A stretch of 64,000 nucleotides of DNA from the NCBI RefSeq assembly GCF_000169095.1, contig NZ_AAVU01000001.1, positions 186,001 through 250,000 of the forward strand, given 5' to 3'. Every line of letters begins with the position of its first letter. The first letter of the stretch is position 1. Source of the DNA: Lyngbya sp. PCC 8106 (GTDB taxonomy: Bacteria > Cyanobacteriota > Cyanobacteriia > Cyanobacteriales > Microcoleaceae). The notes below the pieces were generated by a model that ran no database searches, was not told the origin of the DNA, and was given only the letters and a program-made list of their open reading frames with translations. Positions 37,334-46,140 of this stretch are shown here, in pieces. A program made the position numbers and the translations under genes.

Positions 37334-38412
37334 CGATCGAACGCCAGTACAGTTTGCCCAACTGTAAACTGATTTTGCAAGGGTTAAGCGATGCCAACAG
37401 CAACCCGAATGACAAACGCCCACAAGTTTCGTTGCTGATGAATGCAGAATGTCATTTTGTGGGTCATCCTCAACCCCTAACCGGTGGACGAGATTTTTTT
37501 GAGAGTTTGGTTCAACAAGTTAGTCTATATGCTCAAAGCTTTCTCAGTGGTATCTCCTCCCTGGAGTCTGTCGAAAGTCAGCGGGAAATTGTTCAAATGC
37601 AACGACTTGACGACAATAAGCATCGGTTAGTGGTTAATGACCAGAAAAACGGAGAAGTTCAAGACTCTTCGACGCCAAACCCCTCTATCCAACAAATTGA
37701 TTTAAGTACGGTACAACTATTTGACCTTGTAGAAGCCGTCGATCAATTTTTTGCAGACTCGCGTACTCTACCCGAGTTGTCGTTGCAGTTGCGTCCTGTT
37801 TCCAAACGAACCCTCAAAGCCGAAAAACCAATTACTCAAAAAGCTCTACCTGCGGCGATTGGTTTATCAAGTTTAGCTGTGGCGGCGCTGGCTTTATTCT
37901 TTGTGCCGATTCCTGAAGTTCGTCGCCCCGAAGAACCTGTTCCCCAATCTCAAAGCCAATTAGAAACTCTGGAAACCCCTACAGCTAGCGGTTCTGATGA
38001 TCCTCCGATCACACCAACAGAAACTCCTGAACCGTCTTTAGAGTCTAACCTCTCCCCAGTTGCGTCTATTAATGATCCCGTTGAAATTGAACGTCTACAA
38101 GCCTTATTATTTGAGGAAATTAACCGAGAATGGGTGACAGAACCCACATTTACAGATCCGTTAATTTATCGGGTTAGCGTCGCCCCAGATGGTGCGATTG
38201 TCGGGTATAAAGCAGTTAATGAAATTACTCCCACTCAGGAAAATCAAATTCCCTTATCGGAACTTCTGTACAAACCAGTTGGAAGTCGAACCTCTGATGA
38301 ACCTCTCGCAGATTATCAGGTGATTTTTAATCCGGATGGGATTTTGGATATTACACCCTGGAACAAGAAGACTCAAGACTCCCCTGCTTCTGATTCTATG
38401 AGTCCCGAGTAG
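37330..38412 (+). CDS. DUF4335 protein with one membrane helix
   Basis: A 360-residue protein whose N-terminal 100 residues match DUF4335 (ERQYSLPNCKLILQGLSD, MNAECHFVGH, FFESLVQQVSLYAQSFLSG). A single hydrophobic helix (about residues 178-196, AIGLSSLAVAALALFFV) is followed by a proline-, glutamate- and threonine-rich linker and a C-terminal beta-rich part. The start codon overlaps the DUF3038 stop. Function is unknown. Confidence 0.75.
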   Translation: MTIERQYSLPNCKLILQGLSDANSNPNDKRPQVSLLMNAECHFVGHPQPLTGGRDFFESLVQQVSLYAQSFLSGISSLESVESQREIVQMQRLDDNKHRLVVNDQKNGEVQDSSTPNPSIQQIDLSTVQLFDLVEAVDQFFADSRTLPELSLQLRPVSKRTLKAEKPITQKALPAAIGLSSLAVAALALFFVPIPEVRRPEEPVPQSQSQLETLETPTASGSDDPPITPTETPEPSLESNLSPVASINDPVEIERLQALLFEEINREWVTEPTFTDPLIYRVSVAPDGAIVGYKAVNEITPTQENQIPLSELLYKPVGSRTSDEPLADYQVIFNPDGILDITPWNKKTQDSPASDSMSPE

Positions 38413-38530
38413 AACTCTTTTGAGGGGTGTGTATGTGACTTAACCGGATCAAACGGAAATCCGACTGAAAATATTGATTAAGTTTGTTGGATAGAACCCA
38501 GGCTGTGCGCGCTCGTCGGACTAAAATTTG

Positions 38531-38561
38531 AGGGGTGAGGAGGTTGGGGAGGTTGGGAGTT
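38531..38561. repeat. G-rich short tandem repeat
   Basis: A run of GAGGTTGGG-type units (GAGGAGGTTGGGGAGGTTGGG). Together with the two C-rich runs at 39632 and 43321 it belongs to the short tandemly repeated heptamer-like sequences common between genes in filamentous cyanobacteria. Confidence 0.6.
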
Positions 38562-38709
38562 AGAAAGATTAGGATACAGGGGAAAAAAGTAATCAGGATT
38601 GACTTCATACTTTTGACTTTTGACCTCACGACCTCAAGACTCTTGAAACAGCCCGGATCCCTACCCCTGAATTTATTGCACTTCTGCTTCTACCTCAGAA
38701 AATAGATCG

Positions 38710-39600
38710 ATGACTAAATCTCCCCAAGCCAAAACAATTCGCCCCCCCAAGCCTCGTCCCCCTATTTCTGTAATTTTACTGTCGATTCTCTTTCGGCTAT
38801 TATTACTCGGAGTCGGAAGCAGTTTCGCCTGGATTATCGGTATGGCGATCGCTCAAGTTTATCCGAGTAGTCGTTCACAGGCGCCTTTAGTCGAAACGCT
38901 ATTATTTCGAACCTCAGAACCTCAATCCTCTCAAACTTCTACTCCTGCACTCAATCCGACGCCCCTTTCTCCTTCCCCCACAACCCCTCAAGTTCAACTC
39001 ACGTCTGGCGAACGTCAACAACTCCAAACCCAACTGCAAGAACTCCAACAACAACTCAATACTCTGATTGGACGTACCGCCGCCTTAGAAACACAATTAG
39101 GAATTAGTCGTCCGAGTGAAACCCTGGAAAAACGTCTACAAATCGTTGACCGACAACTATCTCTCAGCGATCAGACTGTTCCGAATGCTGCGACTCCAAC
39201 TCCAACCCGAACAACGACTTCAACTCAAGCACAAACCCGTTTTCGGGCTTCTCAAGGTTTAGTGGTAACGCTTCCGAGTGATGTCTTATTTGCGACAAAC
39301 ACCAACAGTTTACGTCCGGGTGCTAGTGTCATTCTAGATACTTTAATCGCCGATTTAGAAAACTACAAAGGAGCCTCAGTACGGGTCGCGGCTCATACCG
39401 ATGATACTGGAAAGGCTCAAGATAATCTCAGTCTGTCCTTACAACAAGCTGAAGCAATTGTCGCTTATCTCTCAACCGCTATCGGTTCAGAATATCATTG
39501 GGTAGCAATTGGTTATGGAGAAGGTCAGCCCACCGTTGAAAATGATTCAACCACCAATAAACAACTAAACCGACGAATCGAAGTCGCGATCGCACCATAA
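38710..39600 (+). CDS. OmpA-family protein with N-terminal membrane anchor
   Basis: A 296-residue protein. One membrane helix (about 18-42, ISVILLSILFRLLLLGVG) is followed by a serine/threonine/proline-rich linker, a coiled coil (about 98-150, QQLQTQLQELQQQLNTLI) and a C-terminal OmpA-like domain (about 180-296) with VRVAAHTDDTG and NRRIEVAI, the residues that bind peptidoglycan diaminopimelate. It should bridge the inner membrane to the cell wall. It lies just upstream of fmt with a repeat-filled gap. Confidence 0.85.
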   Translation: MTKSPQAKTIRPPKPRPPISVILLSILFRLLLLGVGSSFAWIIGMAIAQVYPSSRSQAPLVETLLFRTSEPQSSQTSTPALNPTPLSPSPTTPQVQLTSGERQQLQTQLQELQQQLNTLIGRTAALETQLGISRPSETLEKRLQIVDRQLSLSDQTVPNAATPTPTRTTTSTQAQTRFRASQGLVVTLPSDVLFATNTNSLRPGASVILDTLIADLENYKGASVRVAAHTDDTGKAQDNLSLSLQQAEAIVAYLSTAIGSEYHWVAIGYGEGQPTVENDSTTNKQLNRRIEVAIAP

Positions 39601-39631
39601 ACAGTTATTAGGCAATAGGCAAGAGGTAAGA

Positions 39632-39703
39632 TCTCCCCATCTCCCGGTCCTCCCGGTCCTCCCCATCTCCCCCGACTCCCAACTCCCAACTCCCGACTCC
39701 CAT
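39632..39703. repeat. CTCCCGA/CTCCCAA-type tandem repeat
   Basis: About 70 bases of short C-rich units (CTCCCGGTC, CTCCCGACTCCCAACTCCC). The array ends six bases before the fmt start, so it replaces the normal leader. This is a typical cyanobacterial short tandem repeat and may vary in copy number between strains. Confidence 0.7.
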
Positions 39704-39708
39704 CTTCA

Positions 39709-40692
39709 ATGAAAATCATCTTTTTTGGTACTCCCTTATTTGCGGTTCCCAGTCTAGAAAAATTATTGCATCACCCCGAATTTGAAGTCTTAGCTGTTGT
39801 CACTCAGCCCGATAAACGGCGAGGACGAGGGAGCAAGTTAACCCCTTCTCCTGTCAAATCATTGGCTGTTGAGCATCAAATACCCGTCTGGCAGCCGAAA
39901 CGGATCAAAAAACATCCAGAAACCCTTTCTCGCCTCAAACAAGCCCAAGCTGATGCGTTTGTTGTGGTTGCCTACGGACAGATTTTATCACCCGAAATAT
40001 TACAAATGCCTCGTCTGGGCTGTATCAATGGTCATGGTTCGATTTTACCGGAGTATCGCGGCGCCGCCCCCATTCAATGGTGTCTTTACAATGGCGAAAA
40101 GTCAACCGGAATTACCACGATGTTGATGGATGCAGGAATGGATACCGGGCCAATGTTACTCAAGCAGTCTACTCCGATTGGACTCTTTGATCATGCGATT
40201 AATTTAGCTGAACGCTTATCGAGTATAACTGCCGATTTATTAGTCGAAACACTCATCAAGTTCAATCGTGGAGAAATTCAACCGACCCCTCAAGACGACT
40301 CTCAAGCCACCTACGCCTCACTGATTAAACCCGAAGATTATCGCTTAGACTGGTCAAAATCAGCACTCGCCCTACATAACCAAGTCCGGGGTTTTTTCCC
40401 CAACTGCGTTACCTCATTTCGCGAACAAGCCTTAAAAATTAGTGGGACTATTCCTTTAGGAATAAAACTTCCCTCCGAACTCCAAGAACTCGAACAGCAA
40501 TGGCCTACATTGTCACCGTTATCGGGAAAACCGGGAGAAATTCTCCACATTGTTAAACGCTTCGGGCCAGTTATACAAACCGGAGATGGATTATTATTAT
40601 TGCAGGACGTAAAACTCGCCGGAAAACGCACTCAGTCAGGTTGGGACTTTGCGAATGGCACTCGTCTGGCTTCTGGAGAAATCTTGAGCTAG
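39709..40692 (+). CDS. fmt: Methionyl-tRNA formyltransferase
   Basis: A 327-residue Fmt, which formylates the initiator Met-tRNA. The N-terminal formyltransferase domain has MKIIFFGTPLFAVPSL, VVTQPDKRRGRG and the catalytic region INGHGSILPEYRGAAPIQW with the Asn-x-His pair and the later DTGPML aspartate. The C-terminal tRNA-binding barrel begins near residue 215. The start codon comes straight after a C-rich repeat, leaving no ribosome-binding site. Confidence 0.94.
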   Translation: MKIIFFGTPLFAVPSLEKLLHHPEFEVLAVVTQPDKRRGRGSKLTPSPVKSLAVEHQIPVWQPKRIKKHPETLSRLKQAQADAFVVVAYGQILSPEILQMPRLGCINGHGSILPEYRGAAPIQWCLYNGEKSTGITTMLMDAGMDTGPMLLKQSTPIGLFDHAINLAERLSSITADLLVETLIKFNRGEIQPTPQDDSQATYASLIKPEDYRLDWSKSALALHNQVRGFFPNCVTSFREQALKISGTIPLGIKLPSELQELEQQWPTLSPLSGKPGEILHIVKRFGPVIQTGDGLLLLQDVKLAGKRTQSGWDFANGTRLASGEILS

Positions 40693-41012
40693 AATTGGGG
40701 AGAATCTTTTGATTCAACTCCCATTCGGGTCGCTATTTATATCGCAAAAACTGAATATTGATTTAAAAAACATCCAGATTGGGTCGTTCTGAATCTTGAA
40801 CGGATTCATTGGAACTGTTTTTCCGTCAATTTTTACTTTGACTTCACTGCTGTTTTGAAGTACAGTTTTTGAGTTGAATTTCATCTCAAGATTGGGTCAT
40901 TGGTAGAGATGTAATACGGTTGCCCTTTTTTGGGGCTTCTCTTTCCAAAAGCATCTGTTTTAGACTAGGATAGAACAAAAATAGTAGCAGTAGAATTTAG
41001 TGGAAAGTTGCG
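40693..41012. other. Intergenic region, 320 bases
   Basis: Space between fmt and the STAS-sugar transferase gene. A bulged hairpin GGGAGAATC...CTCCC lies at 40698-40722 but is not followed by T. Nothing else was recognised. Confidence 0.35.
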
Positions 41013-42002
41013 ATGGTTAGCCAAACTCCCCAGGTGAATTTTGAAGTCATCATCCAAGAAAATATTACCTATGTTCATCTTCCGAGTCGCTTGAGTATTT
41101 TGGAAGCGGTTGCTTTTAAAACCACTGGTCAAGAACTCATCAATGCTGATCCGACCCCGAAAAAAATTATCCTTGATTTTAGCGAAACCACATTCCTTGA
41201 TAGTAGCGGAGTGGGTGCTTTGATTAGCAATCTAAAAGCCGCAAAAGAAAAGGAGATTGAGTTGATTTTAACCAATGTTGGCTCTCAAGTGATGGCGGTG
41301 TTTTCGCTAACCTCTCTAGATCAAGTCTTAACGATTGAGCTACAAGCTGATCCCCCTCCTTCTTCGGAGAGTAATAATCAGCTTCCCATTACTCATCCTT
41401 CTGTTCGGTCTTGGGTTAAACGTTTAATTGATATTGTCGGGGCGATTGTCGGACTAGGGATTACTGGAATTTTATCAATTCCTATTATTATCGCTATTAA
41501 ACGCGATAGTTCTGGGCCGATTTTATTCGGTCAAATTCGATGTGGTTGGATGGGTAAAAATTTCCGGATGTGGAAATTTCGGTCAATGACTGCGGATGCA
41601 GAAAAACGTAAACACGAAGTCCCCAACGAAGCCACAGGTCATATTTTCAAAAATACAAACGATCCTCGCATTACAAAAGTTGGTCGTTTTTTACGGCGGA
41701 CAAGTTTAGATGAACTTCCTCAATTTTGGAATGTTTTACAAGGAGATATGAGTTTAGTGGGAACTCGTCCTCCGACTCCAGATGAAGTAGAACGATATGA
41801 AGTTCCCCAATGGCAACGCTTAGATGTTAAACCCGGAATGACAGGAGAATGGCAAGTTAATGGTCGTTCTCAAATCAAGGATTTTGAAGATATCATTCGT
41901 CTGGATTTGAAATACCAAGAAAACTGGAGTTTGATGTATGACCTACAACTCATTTTTAAAACTATAATGATCTTATTCCAGAAAAATAGTGGTGCAATGT
42001 AA
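41013..42002 (+). CDS. STAS domain-sugar transferase fusion
   Basis: A 329-residue two-part protein. Residues 1-110 form a STAS domain like anti-anti-sigma factors, with ILDFSETTFLDSSGVGALIS; DSSG holds the serine that partner kinases phosphorylate. Residues 130-329 form a bacterial sugar transferase (WcaJ/RfbP type): one membrane helix (about 140-165), KFRSMTADAEKRK, FLRRTSLDELPQFWNVLQGDMSLVG and RPxxxE motifs, which start a polysaccharide repeat on undecaprenyl phosphate. The STAS module would let an RsbW-type kinase switch the transferase. The RsbW-like gene follows directly, eight bases after the stop. This fusion is the clearest link between signalling and sugar transfer in the window. 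Confidence 0.85.
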   Translation: MVSQTPQVNFEVIIQENITYVHLPSRLSILEAVAFKTTGQELINADPTPKKIILDFSETTFLDSSGVGALISNLKAAKEKEIELILTNVGSQVMAVFSLTSLDQVLTIELQADPPPSSESNNQLPITHPSVRSWVKRLIDIVGAIVGLGITGILSIPIIIAIKRDSSGPILFGQIRCGWMGKNFRMWKFRSMTADAEKRKHEVPNEATGHIFKNTNDPRITKVGRFLRRTSLDELPQFWNVLQGDMSLVGTRPPTPDEVERYEVPQWQRLDVKPGMTGEWQVNGRSQIKDFEDIIRLDLKYQENWSLMYDLQLIFKTIMILFQKNSGAM

Positions 42003-42010
42003 TCAGATGC

Positions 42011-42457
42011 ATGGGAGATGACACACTTGTGGTGCGATCGCATTTTCAGGTTCAGACCGATCTGAATGCCCTGAATGAAATTCTACAATGGTTTGAAAAG
42101 CAGACATCTACCTATTTATCTGAGGAGCTTTTATATCAATGTAAAATTGCTCTGACAGAAGCCTTTACCAATGTAGTTCGCCATGCTCATCGCACCCTTT
42201 TAGCAACAACACCAATTGATCTAGAAGTCACGATTTTTTCCGATTACATTGAAATGCGAATTTGGGATCTCGGTCAACCTTTTGATTTAGAACAGACTCT
42301 CCAGTGTGTTCGTCATTTACATACAGATCCCCTCGCACATGAGGGAAGTCGTGGACTTCTATTTATGCAAAAATTAACAGATGAGTTGATCTATACCCGC
42401 ACAAACGATGATCGCAATTGTTTGTTAATGCGAAAACAAATTTATTCATCTCATTAA
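42011..42457 (+). CDS. RsbW-type serine kinase/anti-sigma-like protein
   Basis: A 148-residue GHKL ATPase of the RsbW/SpoIIAB type. The N box is ALTEAFTNVVRHAH (about residues 55-68), the G1 box IWDLGQPFD and the G2-like region HEGSRGLLFMQKL. These kinases phosphorylate a serine in STAS-domain partners. The gene is eight bases downstream of the STAS-sugar transferase, whose DSSG serine is the obvious target. No RsbU-type phosphatase is next to it. Confidence 0.85.
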   Translation: MGDDTLVVRSHFQVQTDLNALNEILQWFEKQTSTYLSEELLYQCKIALTEAFTNVVRHAHRTLLATTPIDLEVTIFSDYIEMRIWDLGQPFDLEQTLQCVRHLHTDPLAHEGSRGLLFMQKLTDELIYTRTNDDRNCLLMRKQIYSSH

Positions 42458-42671
42458 TTTTTGCTCAGGGAGCATCTACTCTGTATAAAATTTAATCAAT
42501 TCAACCCGAGGTTTCTTCTAACCTGAGCCAGATTACATCCGATTTCACACCCGATTTTTTGGCTGAAAATTTGAGGTTCAAACTGAGGGCGATGACGACT
42601 TTAAACCCAACCCCTTGATCTACTTGCTACCCTCTATAAATTCTGTACAATAGAACCGATTAACCCAAATC

Positions 42672-43229
42672 ATGGACAAAAGTCCGTCTGATTGGAAATT
42701 GCTGGATCGTTTTGTCGAAATGCGTTCAGCTTGGCTCACGCTTATTGGTGAACATTTCCAAGATCATCAAGGGAAAAACCGAGAATATTGGCGAGTTGAA
42801 AAAACAGATTCTGTCGTCATTTTAACGATCAAGTCTGATCAGTTTTTGCTTCCTACTCCGACCTATCGCCCGGGTCTAGATCAAGTAACTCTTGATTTTC
42901 CAGGAGGACGAATTCCCTCCCATAAAACACCTGAAACTACAGTTCCAGATATCCTCAAACGAGAGTTAGGAATCGTTCCAGAAGATATCATTCAACTCAC
43001 CGCTTTAAATACAGTGGGTTGGGCGATTAATAGTTCTTTTTCTAATCAAAAACTTTACGGCTTTGCAGTCAAGATTCATCCTGATACTGCGATCAGTCCT
43101 GAAAAAATTGGCGCAACTTATCCTCTTAATTCTTTGGGAATTCAAAGTTTACTTCAAGATTTAACCTGTCTCCAATGTCGAGGAATCGTATTAGAATGGC
43201 AAAGGCTTTTTTCTCATAAAAATACTTAA
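42672..43229 (+). CDS. Degenerate Nudix-fold protein
   Basis: A 185-residue protein with a Nudix fold: EYWRVEKTDSVVILTIKSDQFLL, then RPGLDQVTLDFPGGRIPSHKTPETT. The catalytic Nudix box should read GX5EX7REUXEEXGU; here the second half is DILKRELGI, so the RE and one of the EE glutamates are missing. Hydrolysis is therefore doubtful and it may be a binding protein. The family otherwise resembles ADP-ribose pyrophosphatases. The gene stands alone in a 1-kb gap-flanked position. Confidence 0.7.
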   Translation: MDKSPSDWKLLDRFVEMRSAWLTLIGEHFQDHQGKNREYWRVEKTDSVVILTIKSDQFLLPTPTYRPGLDQVTLDFPGGRIPSHKTPETTVPDILKRELGIVPEDIIQLTALNTVGWAINSSFSNQKLYGFAVKIHPDTAISPEKIGATYPLNSLGIQSLLQDLTCLQCRGIVLEWQRLFSHKNT

Positions 43230-43320
43230 AAATCCGTCCCTCTTAGTAACAATTTGCTAAACGATCAGCTTTGATATTAATCTTGTAATAGGAAATACAA
43301 ACAATAATGCTACACATCTT

Positions 43321-43353
43321 TCTCCCAACCTCCCCACCTCCCCACCTCCCCAT
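43321..43353. repeat. CCTCCCCA tandem repeat
   Basis: Three to four copies of an 8-base unit (CCTCCCCA) between the Nudix-like gene and the convergent deaminase gene; same class as the C-rich repeat before fmt. Confidence 0.6.
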
Positions 43354-43400
43354 CGATCATTTGTAGCAAATATTTAAGGATTTCATATAATTCTATAGTT

Positions 43401-43425
43401 TAGAGACGCTCCAGAGAACGCCTCT
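43401..43425. repeat. GACGT/AACGYCTCTA hairpin repeat, copy 1
   Basis: TAGAGACGCT and AACGCCTCTA form a nearly perfect stem with two wobble or mismatched positions. Related hairpins occur at 51656-51677 and 58592-58612, all containing the AACGYCTCTA arm, so this is a dispersed intergenic repeat. Confidence 0.5.
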
Positions 43426-43490
43426 ACCCAAACTCAATTTATAAATCAGTCTGACTTCATTCACCAAACAATCACACCACATCAATCATT

Positions 43491-44525
43491 TTATGATCCA
43501 ATCGATAAAGGTTCAGGCTTCAATAATTCCGTCAACATTTCTGCTGGAGGCTCACTATGGGGCCAAGCAAAAGCATGACGAAATGCCGCTCGTTGACAAG
43601 CTTGTAATTGTCGAAAATCAATAATATCCAGCGTCAACAAATTCTCATATTCAAAGGGCAAACGAACGTTATGCAGTCCCGCGTTATCAGTGCAAATGGC
43701 AATATCAACTCCCGCCTCAAAACACCGCTCAAACACGACTTTAAGCTCACGGATATCTTCTAACGTTCCTGTCTTAATATAAGTCGTCGGACAAACTTCT
43801 AAACATTGTTTTTGGCTGGCTAATTCGCTTAATAATTCTGGATGTTTTAACGGAATTTGAATGCCATGACCAATTCGCATTAAATAGGGGAGGAGTTCAG
43901 GATAGCAACCGTCGGTTGTTTCATAAACGTGACCCGTCGTTTTTAAGCCTTTTGAGCGTGCATACTTGTACAAACCCACAAACTCATCTAAGCGATCGCG
44001 ATAGTGAGCATCTCCCCCCGCTAAATCAACGGCACAGACATATTGAGGCATTTGCGCCGCTAAGTCAACAATCGCCTTATTCACCTCGTAGGGAAGCCGA
44101 GAGTGCATACAGAGAATTTGACTCGTGACGATGGGATACTCGTTCAACTGGCTGGCTTTCCCGACGATTTCCACGACTTGGGCCATCGCTTCAATCCGTT
44201 CAGACTGACTCAGGTGTTCCGGGGTTCGTAGATAGGGAGTATAACGCAATTCTAGATAAGCCAGATTTTCAAAGGTGTACGCCCCCCGCATTAACCGACA
44301 AATAAAATAGGGTAATGTCTCGGCTGTTTGGACGTGTTCCACCATCGTATGCAGTTCTAGATACTCATCGAGAGTATTGCGAGGTTTGGTGTAAAACGCC
44401 TCAAAGTCTGCGTATTGGGGAAACTTTTCGGCTAAGTCGTCATTGTGGCGTCGGAAGTATCGCCAGAGAATACGGGGTACAACTGAACCCCCCAAGTGGC
44501 GATGTAATTCTGCGTGTAAGGTCAT
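43491..44525 (-). CDS. Adenosine deaminase-family protein
   Basis: A 344-residue member of the adenosine deaminase family. Metal ligands and catalysis are visible: HxH in ELHRHLGG (near residue 6), the histidine of KTTGHVYE, and IGHGI. The motif that is STDDP in most members reads ICTDNAGL, so the first aspartate (zinc ligand) is kept but the second, which contacts substrate nitrogen, is asparagine. It may act on adenosine or a modified adenine nucleoside. purA is divergent 168 bases away, which places two purine enzymes at one promoter region. Confidence 0.82.
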   Translation of the reverse strand: MTLHAELHRHLGGSVVPRILWRYFRRHNDDLAEKFPQYADFEAFYTKPRNTLDEYLELHTMVEHVQTAETLPYFICRLMRGAYTFENLAYLELRYTPYLRTPEHLSQSERIEAMAQVVEIVGKASQLNEYPIVTSQILCMHSRLPYEVNKAIVDLAAQMPQYVCAVDLAGGDAHYRDRLDEFVGLYKYARSKGLKTTGHVYETTDGCYPELLPYLMRIGHGIQIPLKHPELLSELASQKQCLEVCPTTYIKTGTLEDIRELKVVFERCFEAGVDIAICTDNAGLHNVRLPFEYENLLTLDIIDFRQLQACQRAAFRHAFAWPHSEPPAEMLTELLKPEPLSIGS

Positions 44526-44693
44526 AGGAGTTTTAACTTAAATGATTAATCGTTCGCGCGTGAATTTCTGGTGATCCTCCTAATCTTAACAAATCTTAAT
44601 AATTCTCCCGTTACAAAAATTTATTTGACAGAAATTAGGTTAGGTGATGATAATTAGGATTTGTGTAAACTAGAAGCTTGGCGTAGAATTCCC

Positions 44694-46022
44694 TTGGCTA
44701 ACGTAATTGTGGTCGGTGCCCAGTGGGGTGACGAAGGAAAAGGAAAGATTACTGATCTGCTGAGTCGGTCGGCAGATGTCGTAGTTCGCTATCAAGGCGG
44801 TGTGAACGCTGGTCATACCGTTGTTGTCAATAACCAAACGTTTAAACTGCATTTGATTCCCTCGGGGATTTTGTATCCCGATACGGAATGTATCATTGCT
44901 GGAGGAACGGTCATTGACCCAAAGATACTGATCCAAGAACTTGATCAAGTCGAAAGCCTCAATGTCTCTACAAGTAAGCTAAAAATTTCTCAAACGGCTC
45001 ATGTTACGATGCCGTATCATCGACTGTTTGATCAGGCTTCAGAAGAACAACGTGGACAACGTAAAATTGGAACAACAGGCCGAGGGATTGGCCCGACTTA
45101 CGCCGATAAGTCAGAACGGACTGGAATTCGGATGATCGATCTGATGAGTCCCGAGGGACTGCGATCGCAACTTGAATGGACGATTAGCTGTAAAAATGTT
45201 GTCTTAGAAAGATTGTACAACTTACCGCCCCTTGATGCGGAAGCAGTTATTGAAGAATATTTAGGATACGCTGAACGTCTACGTCCTCATGTGGTGGATA
45301 GTTCATTGCGGGTTTATGAAGCGATTTGCCGTCGGGAAAATGTGCTGTTTGAAGGGGCGCAGGGAACCCTTCTCGACTTGGATCATGGGACTTATCCCTA
45401 CGTGACTTCTTCTAACCCCATCGCTGGCGGGGCTTGTGTGGGCGCTGGTGTCGGGCCAACGGTGATTGATAGAGTCATTGGGGTGGCGAAAGCTTACACC
45501 ACTCGTGTCGGAGAGGGGCCTTTCCCGACGGAAATGGTGGATGGTATTGGAGAAGTATTATGCGATCGCGGGGCTGAGTTTGGGACAACAACGGGACGTA
45601 AACGCCGCTGTGGTTGGTTTGATGCGGTGATCGGACGATATGCAGTGCGAGTCAATGGGTTAGACTGTTTGGCGATTACGAAGTTAGATGTTTTGGATGA
45701 ATTAGAAGAAATTCAAGTTTGTGTTGCCTATGATATTGATGGGGAACGTTGCGAAAATCTTCCTAGTGATCCCCATAAATTTGCCAAATGTAAACCCATT
45801 TATGAAAGTTTACCCGGTTGGAAAAAATCAACTGAAGATTGTCGCGCTTTAGAAGATTTACCACAAGCTGCGTTAGATTATTTGAAGTTTCTCGCAGAAA
45901 TTATGGAAGTTCCCATTGCGATTGTTTCCTTGGGTGCAAGTCGCGATCAAACCATTATTATTGAAGACCCCATTCACGGGCCAAAACGAGCGTTACTGGA
46001 TTCTAATGGTCAACCTGTTTAG
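44694..46022 (+). CDS. purA: Adenylosuccinate synthetase
   Basis: A 442-residue PurA, which joins IMP and aspartate with GTP in AMP synthesis. The TTG at 44694 gives the family start LANVIVVGAQWGDEGKGK; an upstream TTG at 44661 would add 11 residues unlike the family. The GTP-binding loop GDEGKGK, the NAGHTVVV region, TTGRGIGPTY and GTTTGRKRRCGWFD are all intact. The use of TTG without a good ribosome-binding site suggests modest expression. It is divergent from the deaminase gene. Confidence 0.95.
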   Translation: MANVIVVGAQWGDEGKGKITDLLSRSADVVVRYQGGVNAGHTVVVNNQTFKLHLIPSGILYPDTECIIAGGTVIDPKILIQELDQVESLNVSTSKLKISQTAHVTMPYHRLFDQASEEQRGQRKIGTTGRGIGPTYADKSERTGIRMIDLMSPEGLRSQLEWTISCKNVVLERLYNLPPLDAEAVIEEYLGYAERLRPHVVDSSLRVYEAICRRENVLFEGAQGTLLDLDHGTYPYVTSSNPIAGGACVGAGVGPTVIDRVIGVAKAYTTRVGEGPFPTEMVDGIGEVLCDRGAEFGTTTGRKRRCGWFDAVIGRYAVRVNGLDCLAITKLDVLDELEEIQVCVAYDIDGERCENLPSDPHKFAKCKPIYESLPGWKKSTEDCRALEDLPQAALDYLKFLAEIMEVPIAIVSLGASRDQTIIIEDPIHGPKRALLDSNGQPV

Positions 46023-46140
46023 ACAGAAAGTTAATGTTTAGTTAGCCTGTTTGAGAAAGCCGAAAATTGAATCGAAAGTAGAGTAGGTTTGAGTTAGGGT
46101 TAAACCGATAATTTTTGTGGTCTAACATCCCTGACAATCT

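Noticed and set aside
39632..39703. C-rich array considered as a CRISPR
   Set aside because: Units are only 7-9 bases with no spacers; it is a short tandem repeat.
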